From the NCBI RefSeq assembly GCF_029855045.1, contig NZ_CP123228.1, positions 4,092,001 through 4,156,000 on the forward strand: a stretch of DNA of 64,000 bases. The letters run 5' to 3'. The notes under the pieces are model-generated. The model did no database searches and was not told where the DNA came from. It saw nothing but the letters and a program-made list of their open reading frames with translations. A program made the position numbers and the translations under genes. The stretch comes from Piscinibacter sp. XHJ-5. Lineage in GTDB: Bacteria > Pseudomonadota > Gammaproteobacteria > Burkholderiales > Burkholderiaceae_C. Shown piece by piece: positions 9,182 to 17,101 of the stretch. Position 1 is the stretch's first letter. Each line of letters opens with the position of its first letter.

Positions 9182-9736
9182 TCAAGGGTTGAGCAGATTC
9201 AGCAGCAGCAGCCGCGCCTTCTCCCAGTCGCGCCGAACCGTCCGGTCGGTTATTTCCAGCGTCTCTGCGATCTCGGCTTCGGAGTAGCCGCCGAAATAGC
9301 GCATCTCGACCACCTGGGCCAGACGAGGTTCCGCCTGCTCCAGTTCGAGAAGCGCATCGTGCACATGGAGAATCTCCGCCTCGCCGCTCGGCACGTTCGC
9401 TATCAGCTGCGAGTTCAGGGTGATCTCGGTGAGTCCACCACCGCGCCTTTCGGCCTGACGTTCCCGAACCGAGTCGATGATGACCGACCGCATGATCTTC
9501 GACGCATACGCGAAGAAGGCGCGCCGGTCCGCCAAGCGCAGTTGGCCGCAGTTCAGGTAGCGCAGGTAGGACTCGTGAACCAGCGCCGTGGTGTCCAGGA
9601 CGGTATTGCGGCCGCCGTCGCGAAGTCGGGAGCGCGCCAGCTTGCGCAACTCACCATAGGTTGCGGCGAACAACTTGTCACGCGCGCTGTCATCACCGGA
9701 TTGGATTCTCGCAATGAGTTCACCCACATCTTCCAT
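9182..9736 (-). CDS. ECF-type RNA polymerase sigma factor (kinase-associated, TIGR02999-like)
   Basis: A 184-residue group 4 sigma factor. Region 2 covers about residues 5-85 (ELRKLARSRL, LVHESYLRYLN, AFFAYASKIMR). Region 4 covers 120-184 (VVEMRYFGGYSEAEIAETLE, then a helix-turn-helix with TDRTVRRDWEKARLLL). Where most ECF factors have DAED in region 2.2, this one reads DTTA (48-51). Loss of the acidic patch with Thr in place is typical of ECF factors activated by Ser/Thr kinases, such as Xanthomonas EcfK and Vibrio EcfP. ATG 9736 has GGAGGG upstream. It lies between two kinase genes on the same strand. No anti-sigma gene is visible nearby. Confidence 0.92.
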   Translation of the reverse strand: MEDVGELIARIQSGDDSARDKLFAATYGELRKLARSRLRDGGRNTVLDTTALVHESYLRYLNCGQLRLADRRAFFAYASKIMRSVIIDSVRERQAERRGGGLTEITLNSQLIANVPSGEAEILHVHDALLELEQAEPRLAQVVEMRYFGGYSEAEIAETLEITDRTVRRDWEKARLLLLNLLNP

Positions 9737-9815
9737 GGTGCCCTCCGGCCTGAGGCGTCAAACGCGCATTGCACCGCATTCGCAGTCCGGTGGCAATCAG
9801 TGGTCCGGCGCCCCT

Positions 9816-12800
9816 TCACGGGCGTCGGTGGAGCCGCTTCTCCAGGCGGCGCAACGGCACCTTGTAATACGGACTGACCCCGGGCTGCTCGATGAAAGCC
9901 TGTCGCGCCAGTTCGGCAAGCTCGCCCGCCCTGCCGCGTTCCCCGGCATCGATTGCACACAGCCCGGTGATGGCACGCAGCTGCGCCACTTCGGCGCTGT
10001 AGGGATAGCGGACTTGCGCGACCCGGTCCGTCATGGCTTGCAGAGCGGGAAGTGCCTCGCGGGACCGACCCAGTGCGCACTGTGCAGCGGCGCGAATCAG
10101 GCTCGCGTTCTCCAGGCCCTGAAGCGGCTGGAACTCGGCACTCTCGGCGTACGGTGTCAGCAGAGCCATCGCGGCAGCGGGATCGCCGCGTTCGAGCTTG
10201 ATGAGCGCCCGGTCGATGGCCAGCCGCTTCACCGCATGCGCATCGCCGGAGAAGGGGTCCGTATCGCGATTGACATCCGCCGGCGACGTGTTGACGCTTG
10301 AGTGCGCTTGGCCGGCTTCGAAATGCGCCGGCGAGAGCAAGACCGCTTCTGCGTCGTCGTAGCGCCCCTGCATCCGCAGGTTCACCGCAACCAGCCTTTC
10401 CTCACCTGCACGCAGCACTTTGTCGACGGCGCCACCCTTGTACAGGCGCAAACCTATTGATCGCCGAAACTCCGCGTCGGCCTGGATATGGATTCCGCTG
10501 GCCCGTGCGGCGTGGCCCAGCGCCACTGCCATGATCAGCTCATCGGGATGGCACCGGCAGCCTCTCAACACGGGAATGGCACGGTCCAACAATGCGTACG
10601 CTCGTTCGACATGGCCCCAGTCCAGCAGCAGTTTGCCAAGTATGAAGTCCGCACGCGCCCGAACGCCCTCCGGCGCCTGCCGCGCGCTCACGACGCCATG
10701 CGCGCGCTCGACCAGCTTCAGCGCCTCGTCTGCCGGCATGAGGCCGACCTCGAACATCGTTGCGGCGACGTGGGCCTCTGCAATCGAGGCCCCGATATCC
10801 TCGACCCCGCCGACTGTACGCAGCGCATCCAGCGCCGCCTGCAGCTGGGTCCGAGCTTCCTTGGCATGCCGCTCGGCAACCAGCGTGTCGACGAACCGCA
10901 GGCGCATTCCGGTCACACGTCGCGACAACGGCCCCTCGACCTGCAGGGCCCGCTCGATGGCCTGCTCGTAGAGCGGCGCGGCCGCTGCAAACCCATCACG
11001 GCGTCGCGTCAGTTCCGCGCGAAGATAGGTCGACCGTGCCGCCTCGATGGACGGTGCGGATGCGTACGATGCGATGAGCCGGTCCGCCGCATCCAGTTCA
11101 ATCGCCGCCTCTTCGTGCTTCTTCTGTTCGAACAGGATGTGGGCCAGGCCGAGGCGCACACGGGCCGAGAGCGGCCGGTCTTCGGCGGCGAGCTCCAGCG
11201 CCTGCCGGGCATGGGCTTCAGCGACGGCATCGCGCCAACCGATGAGCGTCTGCGACACCAGCAGCAGCGCGTTCGCCAGTTCCTTGGGACTCGCACGGAG
11301 GGCGACCAGTGCCTGCAGGTGCCGGTCGGCGTACTGGTGGGCAAGCCTGTCGCTGCCCATGTCGGCGAAGGTCGAAGTGACCACGCCGAACAAGTCCGCC
11401 TGCAATCGAGGTTGCCCGGCGAAGCGGGTCTCGATCTGGCTTGCTGCGCGTTCCAGCAGGAGCTCTGCCGGCAGCTCGCGCAATTGCTCGCTGGCCGGGT
11501 TGCCAGGAGCATCGATGCGAAACGCATCGACGACGAAATCCTTGACGGCCTGAGACCTCGCCGCAGCATCGTTCGCTCGCATCGCCTGCGCTACCGCGAC
11601 GCCCGCGCCCAGCACGACAGCAAGCACGGCGATACCGCTGGTCGCCGCGGCGAACCGGTGCCGCAAGATGGTCTTGCGCACCCGATACCAGGCGGTGTCC
11701 GGCTGCGCCAGGACACGCTCTCCGTCCAAGTGCCGCTCGATGTCATCGGCCAGCGCGTCGGCCGAGCGATAGCGCTCGCCAGGCGCACGGCGCAATGCCT
11801 TGGCCAGGACTGCGTCGAGCTCACCACGCAGCGCGCGGGCGGTGGTCCTATCGGGTGCGCGCGTACTCGCCAGTTCGGGCTCGCCCTCGACGATCGCCTC
11901 CTCCAGCGCACCGAGGCTTTGCCGCTTCAGCCTGTACGGCAGGCTGCCCGTGAGCAGCTCGTACAGCAGCACGCCGAGCGAATAGACGTCGGACTGCACC
12001 GTGATCGTCTCGTCCCTCACCTGCTCAGGCGACGCGTAGTGCAGCGTCAGCATGCGCCCCTGTTCCTGTGTCAAGCGCGCACCGACGGCGCCGGCCTCGT
12101 GAAGCAGCTTGGCGATGCCAAAATCGAGTAGATGCGTCTGGCCGTCTTTGGTCACGAGCACGTTGGACGGCTTGAGATCGCGATGCACGACCAGACGCCC
12201 ATGGGCATACGCGACTGAACGCGCCACTTGCATGAACAGCCGCAGTCGCTGTGGCAGCGTCAGCCCATGCTCTTGGCAATACGTGTCGATGGAGTTTCCA
12301 TCGATGTATTCGATCGCGAGGTAGGGGCGTCCGCGCTGGTCGACGCCTGCATCATAGAGTCGAGCAATGTTGGGGTGCTCCAGCATGGCCCCAATGTCCC
12401 GTTCGCGCGCTATCCGTTCGGACAGGCCGGCAGCCCATGCAAGGCGCGGCAACTTCAGCGCCACCCTGCGCTGGAAGCGGCCATCGGCCCACTCGGCCAG
12501 CCAGACCGTGCCCATACCGCCGCGGCCGATCTCCCGGATCAGCCGGTAGGGGCCGACTTCGTCGCCCGCCTTGGCGAACGTGTCATCGGCAGCTGGGGAC
12601 TCATCGGCGAGGCGTGCCCCCGCCGCCATGAAATCCGCATGGCGGCCATGGGCGTGCTCCGCGAGCATCGCGCGCAGCGCTGGAACGAGGTGCCGGTCTG
12701 CCTGGTCAAGGGTCTCCAGCCACTCCTCCCACTGCGACGGCTCCGTCTCGAGTGCCACATCCAGCAGGCTGCTCAGTGCTGCCAAGTCTCGCGGCGTCAT
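9816..12800 (-). CDS. Membrane-anchored Ser/Thr protein kinase with TPR-like C-terminal region
   Basis: A 994-residue Hanks-type kinase: Gly loop GRGGMG (92-97), Lys116, HRDLKPSN from 206, DFG 226-228 and APE-like ASPEQ. A single hydrophobic helix at about 384-405 should anchor it in the inner membrane, placing the C-terminal 590 residues, rich in TPR-like helix pairs, in the periplasm. The open frame extends 200 codons further upstream, but ATG 12800, preceded by GGAGAACGTC, gives the N-terminus shared by the relic kinase and matches the neighbouring kinase. A TGTCCG-N17-CGTCCG site lies 33 bases before the ATG. The ECF sigma gene follows after 79 bases, suggesting the kinase senses a signal and phosphorylates the sigma factor (inference). 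Confidence 0.9.
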   Translation of the reverse strand: MTPRDLAALSSLLDVALETEPSQWEEWLETLDQADRHLVPALRAMLAEHAHGRHADFMAAGARLADESPAADDTFAKAGDEVGPYRLIREIGRGGMGTVWLAEWADGRFQRRVALKLPRLAWAAGLSERIARERDIGAMLEHPNIARLYDAGVDQRGRPYLAIEYIDGNSIDTYCQEHGLTLPQRLRLFMQVARSVAYAHGRLVVHRDLKPSNVLVTKDGQTHLLDFGIAKLLHEAGAVGARLTQEQGRMLTLHYASPEQVRDETITVQSDVYSLGVLLYELLTGSLPYRLKRQSLGALEEAIVEGEPELASTRAPDRTTARALRGELDAVLAKALRRAPGERYRSADALADDIERHLDGERVLAQPDTAWYRVRKTILRHRFAAATSGIAVLAVVLGAGVAVAQAMRANDAAARSQAVKDFVVDAFRIDAPGNPASEQLRELPAELLLERAASQIETRFAGQPRLQADLFGVVTSTFADMGSDRLAHQYADRHLQALVALRASPKELANALLLVSQTLIGWRDAVAEAHARQALELAAEDRPLSARVRLGLAHILFEQKKHEEAAIELDAADRLIASYASAPSIEAARSTYLRAELTRRRDGFAAAAPLYEQAIERALQVEGPLSRRVTGMRLRFVDTLVAERHAKEARTQLQAALDALRTVGGVEDIGASIAEAHVAATMFEVGLMPADEALKLVERAHGVVSARQAPEGVRARADFILGKLLLDWGHVERAYALLDRAIPVLRGCRCHPDELIMAVALGHAARASGIHIQADAEFRRSIGLRLYKGGAVDKVLRAGEERLVAVNLRMQGRYDDAEAVLLSPAHFEAGQAHSSVNTSPADVNRDTDPFSGDAHAVKRLAIDRALIKLERGDPAAAMALLTPYAESAEFQPLQGLENASLIRAAAQCALGRSREALPALQAMTDRVAQVRYPYSAEVAQLRAITGLCAIDAGERGRAGELAELARQAFIEQPGVSPYYKVPLRRLEKRLHRRP

Positions 12801-12832
12801 GACGTTCTCCGGCAAGACGATGATCCTCTCTC

Positions 12833-12861
12833 CGGACGAATACGACAACCCAGAGCGGACA
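12833..12861 (-). promoter_or_regulatory. Candidate ECF promoter, copy 2, for the membrane kinase
   Basis: On the reverse strand TGTCCG (12861-12856) and CGTCCG (12838-12833) are separated by 17 bases, 32 bases from the kinase ATG at 12800. The following sequence GGAGA is shared with copy 1. It is divergent from copy 3, so two promoters of the same type lie back to back between the kinase and the small-protein gene. Confidence 0.65.
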
Positions 12862-12941
12862 CGGCTGCACAGCCGCGCTGAAGAGCCTGTCAGGCGCACC
12901 AAGCATGTCCGTCGTCGGTCCCGGTCCGTCGAATGCAGCGA

Positions 12942-12970
12942 TGTCCGGTCAGGCGCCGGGCTCACGTCCG
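12942..12970 (+). promoter_or_regulatory. Candidate ECF promoter, copy 3, for the 13.0-kb small gene
   Basis: TGTCCG at 12942-12947 and CGTCCG at 12965-12970 with a 17-base spacer, 70 bases before ATG 13041. The extended upstream half (ATGTCCGGT) is identical to copy 1. Confidence 0.6.
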
Positions 12971-13040
12971 AGCAGGCAAGGGAGAGAACAGCGGTCCAGG
13001 CGATCCCTTCACCGCCACCTCCCGTTCGACGGAGATCGAC

Positions 13041-13499
13041 ATGAGCACCAGCAACCTGCCCTTCGTGCCCCTCACGGCACCGGCGTGTCCCATCCAGACG
13101 TCGCGATTCGAGCGGCCCTTTCCAGCCATGCGGACCGGCGATTCCTGCGACGGGGCCACGAGCAGAAGTGGTCGAGGCCGCGGTCGGGGGGGCCGCGCGT
13201 GGCTGGAAGCCGAGGCCTACGAGCTGCGCTTTCGAGAACTTGTCGACACGACGCGCGGCTACTCGTTTCCCTGCGACGCGATGGGCCACGTCGACCTGGA
13301 CGCGCTCGGCGAGAGAGACCGCAATGACTACTTCTATGCCCGCGCACTCATCGGACGCGACCTTTCGACGCCGGTCGTGCAGCGCGTGAGTCCACACGAC
13401 GGACACGACCCGTCAGGAAATCATCTGGACTGCTCCGACGAGCGGGCAGTCGGCTTCGGTTTTGCGCAAAACCGGCGCCACGCCTCGACAGGTGCGTGA
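13041..13499 (+). CDS. Hypothetical protein with a YELRF-FPCDA small domain
   Basis: A 152-residue protein of unknown function. ATG 13041 has GGAG at 13031-13034. The first 55 residues are low-complexity (SGRGRGRGG). Residues of about 58-115 form a compact domain with YELRF, FPCDA, GHVDLDALGER and YARALIGRDL. About 30 of 55 positions of this domain are identical to the 65-residue protein encoded at 44449-44646, so the family exists in at least two copies here. It is transcribed divergently from the membrane kinase, and its upstream region holds the same bipartite motif, suggesting membership of the same regulon. The C-terminal tail (after about 118) is not conserved and may be a read-through extension. 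Confidence 0.65.
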   Translation: MSTSNLPFVPLTAPACPIQTSRFERPFPAMRTGDSCDGATSRSGRGRGRGGRAWLEAEAYELRFRELVDTTRGYSFPCDAMGHVDLDALGERDRNDYFYARALIGRDLSTPVVQRVSPHDGHDPSGNHLDCSDERAVGFGFAQNRRHASTGA

Positions 13500-13614
13500 C
13501 CGCGCACATGTGGGGTCGATCGGAATGTCTGCGCTGTCCTTTGTGCCTCGGCGTTTGCAGCACGCAAGCCATGCATCGAGCCCGCAAGTTGCCATTGAAG
13601 CGATCGGAACAATC

Positions 13615-15123
13615 ATGAAGTCACCCCAGCGCCTTTTCTATCTGCTCTGCACCCTGGCATCCGCCGCCGCTGCGCAAGTGGTGACGAAGGTGCCACCATA
13701 CGTGAGCCTGTCGTTCACCGAAAACACCGCCAGCTTCATCAAGAACCCGGAGCGAGGCCTCTACCGGCATCTGGATCTTTTCGAAGACCGCGCTGGTCGA
13801 ACCTTGCTTGACAAGTGCGTGTATGCACGGGACCGTGGCTATTCCGTCATCTATACCCAAGCCATTCTTCCTCAGAGCCCCGTATTGGACGACGTGGTTC
13901 TCGGGAAAGTGACCCAGGGTTTTTCGGACATACGACAATGCGGCGCCAAAGCAATCGTCCGCTTCTACTACTTCGACAAGGACTGCGACGGAACGCCGGG
14001 TTGTGTTCCTTGCCCGAAGGACTCGAACGACAACTGCATCGACCCTCCCCGGCAAACCATCCTCCAGCACATCTCGCAGCTCAAGCCCTACTTGGCTGCC
14101 AACCAGGATGTGATCATGGCGGTCAAGGCAGGCTTCGTGGGCCCTTGGGGCGAATGGCACTCGTCAACGCTCTCCACCGATGCCGATCGCGGAATCATCT
14201 TGCGTGCTCTGTTGGATGCGGTTCCATCCAACCGCATGGTCCAGGTTCGCACGCCGTCGAAGCGGCATGGCATATTCTCCAACTCTCCAACGGTGGTCGC
14301 CTCGAACGCGATCGGACAGCCGAACGGACCGCAGCCGTACGATGGGTCGGCCGAATCGAGAACGGGCCATCACAACGATTGTTTCCTGAGCAGCCTGGAC
14401 GATCGCGGCACCTACAGTGAGTTCGGAACTCCTGCATACCACGCCGAACGCGCGTACGTCGGATTCAATTCACTGTTCACACCGATGGGAGGCGAGACGT
14501 GCAATCTGCTCGATACCTACCACCCGACGGACGAGGAACTGCAATGTCGCGCCATCGCCGACATCACCCAGATGCACTGGACGTATCTCAACGGCGGCTA
14601 CAGTGGATCCGTTCGATACAAGCTCGGCGCGCGTGACCTGAACTACGACGATCCGACCAGCGGCTACCACATCGATTCGCCCGCTCACACCGGAGTCTGG
14701 CGCGAGATATTGCGGACGCTGGGATACCGGATCATCTTGCCGAAGGCCTCCTTCACGCGCAGCGTTCGACGAGGCGGGACACTTCAATTCACAGCGGACG
14801 TCAAGAACGTTGGCGTCGCACCGTTGATCAACCCTCGACCGGTGTATCTGGTGCTGCACAACCAGTTGAACACCTACAAGATCCAGCTCAAGGTTGATCC
14901 CCGCCGATGGATACCGGGGGTGACGCACTTGTCCATGTCGGTCCCCGTCCCATCCTTCGCAGTGCCGGGCCGCTATACCGTTTCCCTGTGGTTGCCTGAT
15001 GCCTCGGCCGAGTTGCGAGACCGTCCCGAATACGCGGTCCGGCTCGCCCACGAGGACATGCTATGGGACGCCGTTCGCGGCTTCAACACTCTCAGCCTGC
15101 TTGGGCTGGAGGTTGCTCCGTAG
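13615..15123 (+). CDS. Secreted DUF4874/DUF4832 protein
   Basis: A 502-residue protein with a signal peptide (hydrophobic YLLCTLASAAAA, cleavage near residue 20). The N-terminal part (NPERGLYRHLDL, IYTQAILP, AIVRFYYFDKDCDG, GFVGPWGEWHSS) resembles DUF4874. The central part (HHNDCFLSSLDDRGTY, YVGFNSLFTPMGGETCN) resembles DUF4832. These domains are usually found together in secreted proteins of unknown function with a glycosidase-like barrel. The C-terminal 120 residues look like a beta-sandwich. ATG 13615 follows CGGAAC. Eight or so cysteines suggest disulfides. No clear copy of the bipartite motif lies upstream. Confidence 0.8.
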   Translation: MKSPQRLFYLLCTLASAAAAQVVTKVPPYVSLSFTENTASFIKNPERGLYRHLDLFEDRAGRTLLDKCVYARDRGYSVIYTQAILPQSPVLDDVVLGKVTQGFSDIRQCGAKAIVRFYYFDKDCDGTPGCVPCPKDSNDNCIDPPRQTILQHISQLKPYLAANQDVIMAVKAGFVGPWGEWHSSTLSTDADRGIILRALLDAVPSNRMVQVRTPSKRHGIFSNSPTVVASNAIGQPNGPQPYDGSAESRTGHHNDCFLSSLDDRGTYSEFGTPAYHAERAYVGFNSLFTPMGGETCNLLDTYHPTDEELQCRAIADITQMHWTYLNGGYSGSVRYKLGARDLNYDDPTSGYHIDSPAHTGVWREILRTLGYRIILPKASFTRSVRRGGTLQFTADVKNVGVAPLINPRPVYLVLHNQLNTYKIQLKVDPRRWIPGVTHLSMSVPVPSFAVPGRYTVSLWLPDASAELRDRPEYAVRLAHEDMLWDAVRGFNTLSLLGLEVAP

Positions 15124-15192
15124 GGCTGACTCCGGCGAGACCGGGCATGGCCACCGGTGAAAAAGAAGAAATGCACACCGACGCATGAAGTG

Positions 15193-15221
15193 TGTCCGTT
15201 TCCGGATACGGACCGCGTCCG
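15193..15221 (+). promoter_or_regulatory. Candidate ECF promoter, copy 4, for the lipoprotein/propeller pair
   Basis: TGTCCG at 15193-15198 and CGTCCG at 15216-15221 with a 17-base spacer. The spacer itself contains TCCGGATACGGA, a local dyad. It stands 237 bases before the lipoprotein ATG, the longest distance of the four copies. Confidence 0.55.
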
Positions 15222-15458
15222 ATCAACAGAGAGACAGGTTGCGCCAATAGGACTGCCAGCGCAGGGGCACTGAAGCCCGGAGCCGCAGCCGCTATGCGGG
15301 GGCCGTCTGCAGAGCAGAGACCGACAGTTGACTGCTCAATGAGCTCAACGGCTCACGCAGATGGTGGCGCCCTGTTTTCGAAGGCCGCTGGCGCGGCCGT
15401 TTACCTTGGCGGCGGGACTCTGTCCGCCTATCACCGATATCGAGAAATTGGAGTACCC
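15222..15458 (+). other. 237-base leader before the lipoprotein gene
   Basis: No gene is convincing here; the frame of the lipoprotein is open but lacks coding character before ATG 15459. Several short complementary segments are present (GCCGCAGCCGC with GCGGGGGCC; GGCCGCTGGCGCGGCC at about 15383). I do not recognise a known riboswitch. Confidence 0.4.
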
Positions 15459-15827
15459 ATGCGACGCTCACACGCTTGCCCCGATCTTCACACGCTCCTT
15501 GTCTTGTCGGTAGCCGCCGCTGCGACGGCATTCATTGCCGGTTGCGGTGGAGGTGGCGACTTGCCGGAATCCTCCCCACCGCCTGGCATTGAAAGCACAT
15601 CGGCCGTTTCGACAATTTCATCTCCGTCGACTCAAGAAGCCCCGCTATTCGCGGGGCAACACCAGTCAACCGACGAGAGAGAGACCTTGGCGCCTCCGCG
15701 ATGCACCAACGATTGCGGCGCTGTCAACGCACCGGGGCAGACCGATGCAGAGCAACCGACGCAGGAATCCGAATCGCCTGGTCCCGACGGCTTCTCGTCA
15801 GAAGACAAGCCTGGCTCCCAGGCATGA
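15459..15827 (+). CDS. Small predicted lipoprotein
   Basis: A 122-residue protein. The N-terminus MRRSHACPDLHTLLVLSVAA ends in a lipobox-like IAGC, followed by GGGG, typical of an outer-membrane lipoprotein. The rest is Ser/Pro/Glu/Thr-rich and probably disordered. There are two cysteines in CTNDCG. ATG 15459 has GGAG seven bases upstream. The next gene starts 43 bases later, so the two probably form an operon. No family recognised. Confidence 0.65.
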   Translation: MRRSHACPDLHTLLVLSVAAAATAFIAGCGGGGDLPESSPPPGIESTSAVSTISSPSTQEAPLFAGQHQSTDERETLAPPRCTNDCGAVNAPGQTDAEQPTQESESPGPDGFSSEDKPGSQA

Positions 15828-15870
15828 ATCAACCCAGCGGATCCACTGCTCAAGCCATTTTGAAAGGAAC

Positions 15871-16872
15871 ATGATCGTGATCAAATCCAAATCGGCATCC
15901 ATCGTTGGCATCGCATGTCTGCTGTTTGTGAGCGGTTCCTATGCCGGCACTTTCAGCACGATCGCTCGCCGTGATCCCACTCACCTCGTAGCATCGACGG
16001 GCAATCTGTATTGGACCTCTTATGTCATCAACGAATTCGGCCCGAGCACGGCTTCCATTTGGCGCACCAGCAAGAATGCCAAGCCGGGAGAGGAGCGGCT
16101 CCTGTATTCGGAGGTGACGACGGGCTACAAGCCTTTCGGCAACATCGCATACGCAAATGTCGGCGACTGGTATGGCTATTTCATTGCCAACGACCAGTCT
16201 GCAAGCCACCCCGTCAACTACAGCTCGTCGATCAAAAGAGTGCCCTTGGCAGGCGGGAATGCCGTCACGATTGCAACGCTCACTCGCTTCGTCGGCAATC
16301 GGTCCCTGCGTACGGATGGCGCGCATCTTTATTGGGTCGACACGGACGGCATCCGACGGATGCCGATCAGCGGTGGAGCCGTTGCCACGCTGGCTACGAC
16401 CACGCTGGGCCGACACCTGGAGCTCGGCACCAATTTCGTGTACTACAGCGACGGCAGCAATATTCGTCGGGTCCTGAAAACGGGTGGCAGCTCGAGCGTG
16501 ATGGTGTCGTCTGCCGAGCCGATCAGTGCTCTCTACATCCATCCGATCGGCAACGGCACGCGCATCTTTTGGGGAGAAGAGAGCGGCGGTGTGTATGCAA
16601 GGAACGTGGGCTCCACGTCGACGACCACCTACAAAGGCGCGACGTCTGGATACAGGACGAGTTCAGTGGGTTTTGATGGAACGCGCGTCCTCTGGACTAC
16701 CTGCACCGATTCCGGAAACGGCTGTAGCGTCGGCATCCACGACGTGGTTTCACGGTCGACGATATACAACGTTGGAGTCGGCCTGGGCCGAGTCGGCTTT
16801 GACAATCTTCAGTGGGACGCCACGCAGGTAATCTGGGGAGATGTCGGTGGTGTTTACAAGTATGCGTACTGA
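15871..16872 (+). CDS. Secreted beta-propeller-like protein
   Basis: A 333-residue protein with a signal peptide (SIVGIACLLFVSGSYAG, cleavage after SYA). The mature part has repeated strands of the type LYWV.TDGIRRMPISGG, VYYSDGSNIRRV and IFWGEESGGVYAR. These resemble the YWTD/TolB-like repeats of secreted propellers and suggest six or seven blades. No catalytic motif is visible. RBS AAAGGAAC lies directly before ATG 15871. It is probably cotranscribed with the lipoprotein gene and may be a surface or periplasmic output of the kinase/sigma system (inference). Confidence 0.7.
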   Translation: MIVIKSKSASIVGIACLLFVSGSYAGTFSTIARRDPTHLVASTGNLYWTSYVINEFGPSTASIWRTSKNAKPGEERLLYSEVTTGYKPFGNIAYANVGDWYGYFIANDQSASHPVNYSSSIKRVPLAGGNAVTIATLTRFVGNRSLRTDGAHLYWVDTDGIRRMPISGGAVATLATTTLGRHLELGTNFVYYSDGSNIRRVLKTGGSSSVMVSSAEPISALYIHPIGNGTRIFWGEESGGVYARNVGSTSTTTYKGATSGYRTSSVGFDGTRVLWTTCTDSGNGCSVGIHDVVSRSTIYNVGVGLGRVGFDNLQWDATQVIWGDVGGVYKYAY

Positions 16873-17101
16873 CTGAGGCCAGAAGCGCGAGCGCTGCTGG
16901 GCCGACGGCGGGGGCGGCGAGCGCGCACCACGTGTGTCGAAGTGATCGGACAGTGCACGGGCGGCGGCCTTTGCCAACGAATCGCACGGGCCCTTGCGGC
17001 ACAATGCCCGGCAGCAGGCACCGGCGCACCACGGCACGGCGTCGTCAGGTCCTGACGGGGGATCGCGCTGCCTTCGACAGCGCTGTACGGGAGGTTGGCA
17101 G

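Noticed and set aside
12906..12911. A further TGTCCG upstream of the 13.0-kb gene
   Set aside because: No CGTCCG at 17 bases; not counted as a motif copy.
13386..13412. A GTCC...CGTC pair upstream of the DUF4832 gene
   Set aside because: Spacing is one base short and the flanking bases differ from the four clear copies.
15421..15426. TGTCCG just before the lipoprotein gene
   Set aside because: No matching second half at 17 bases.
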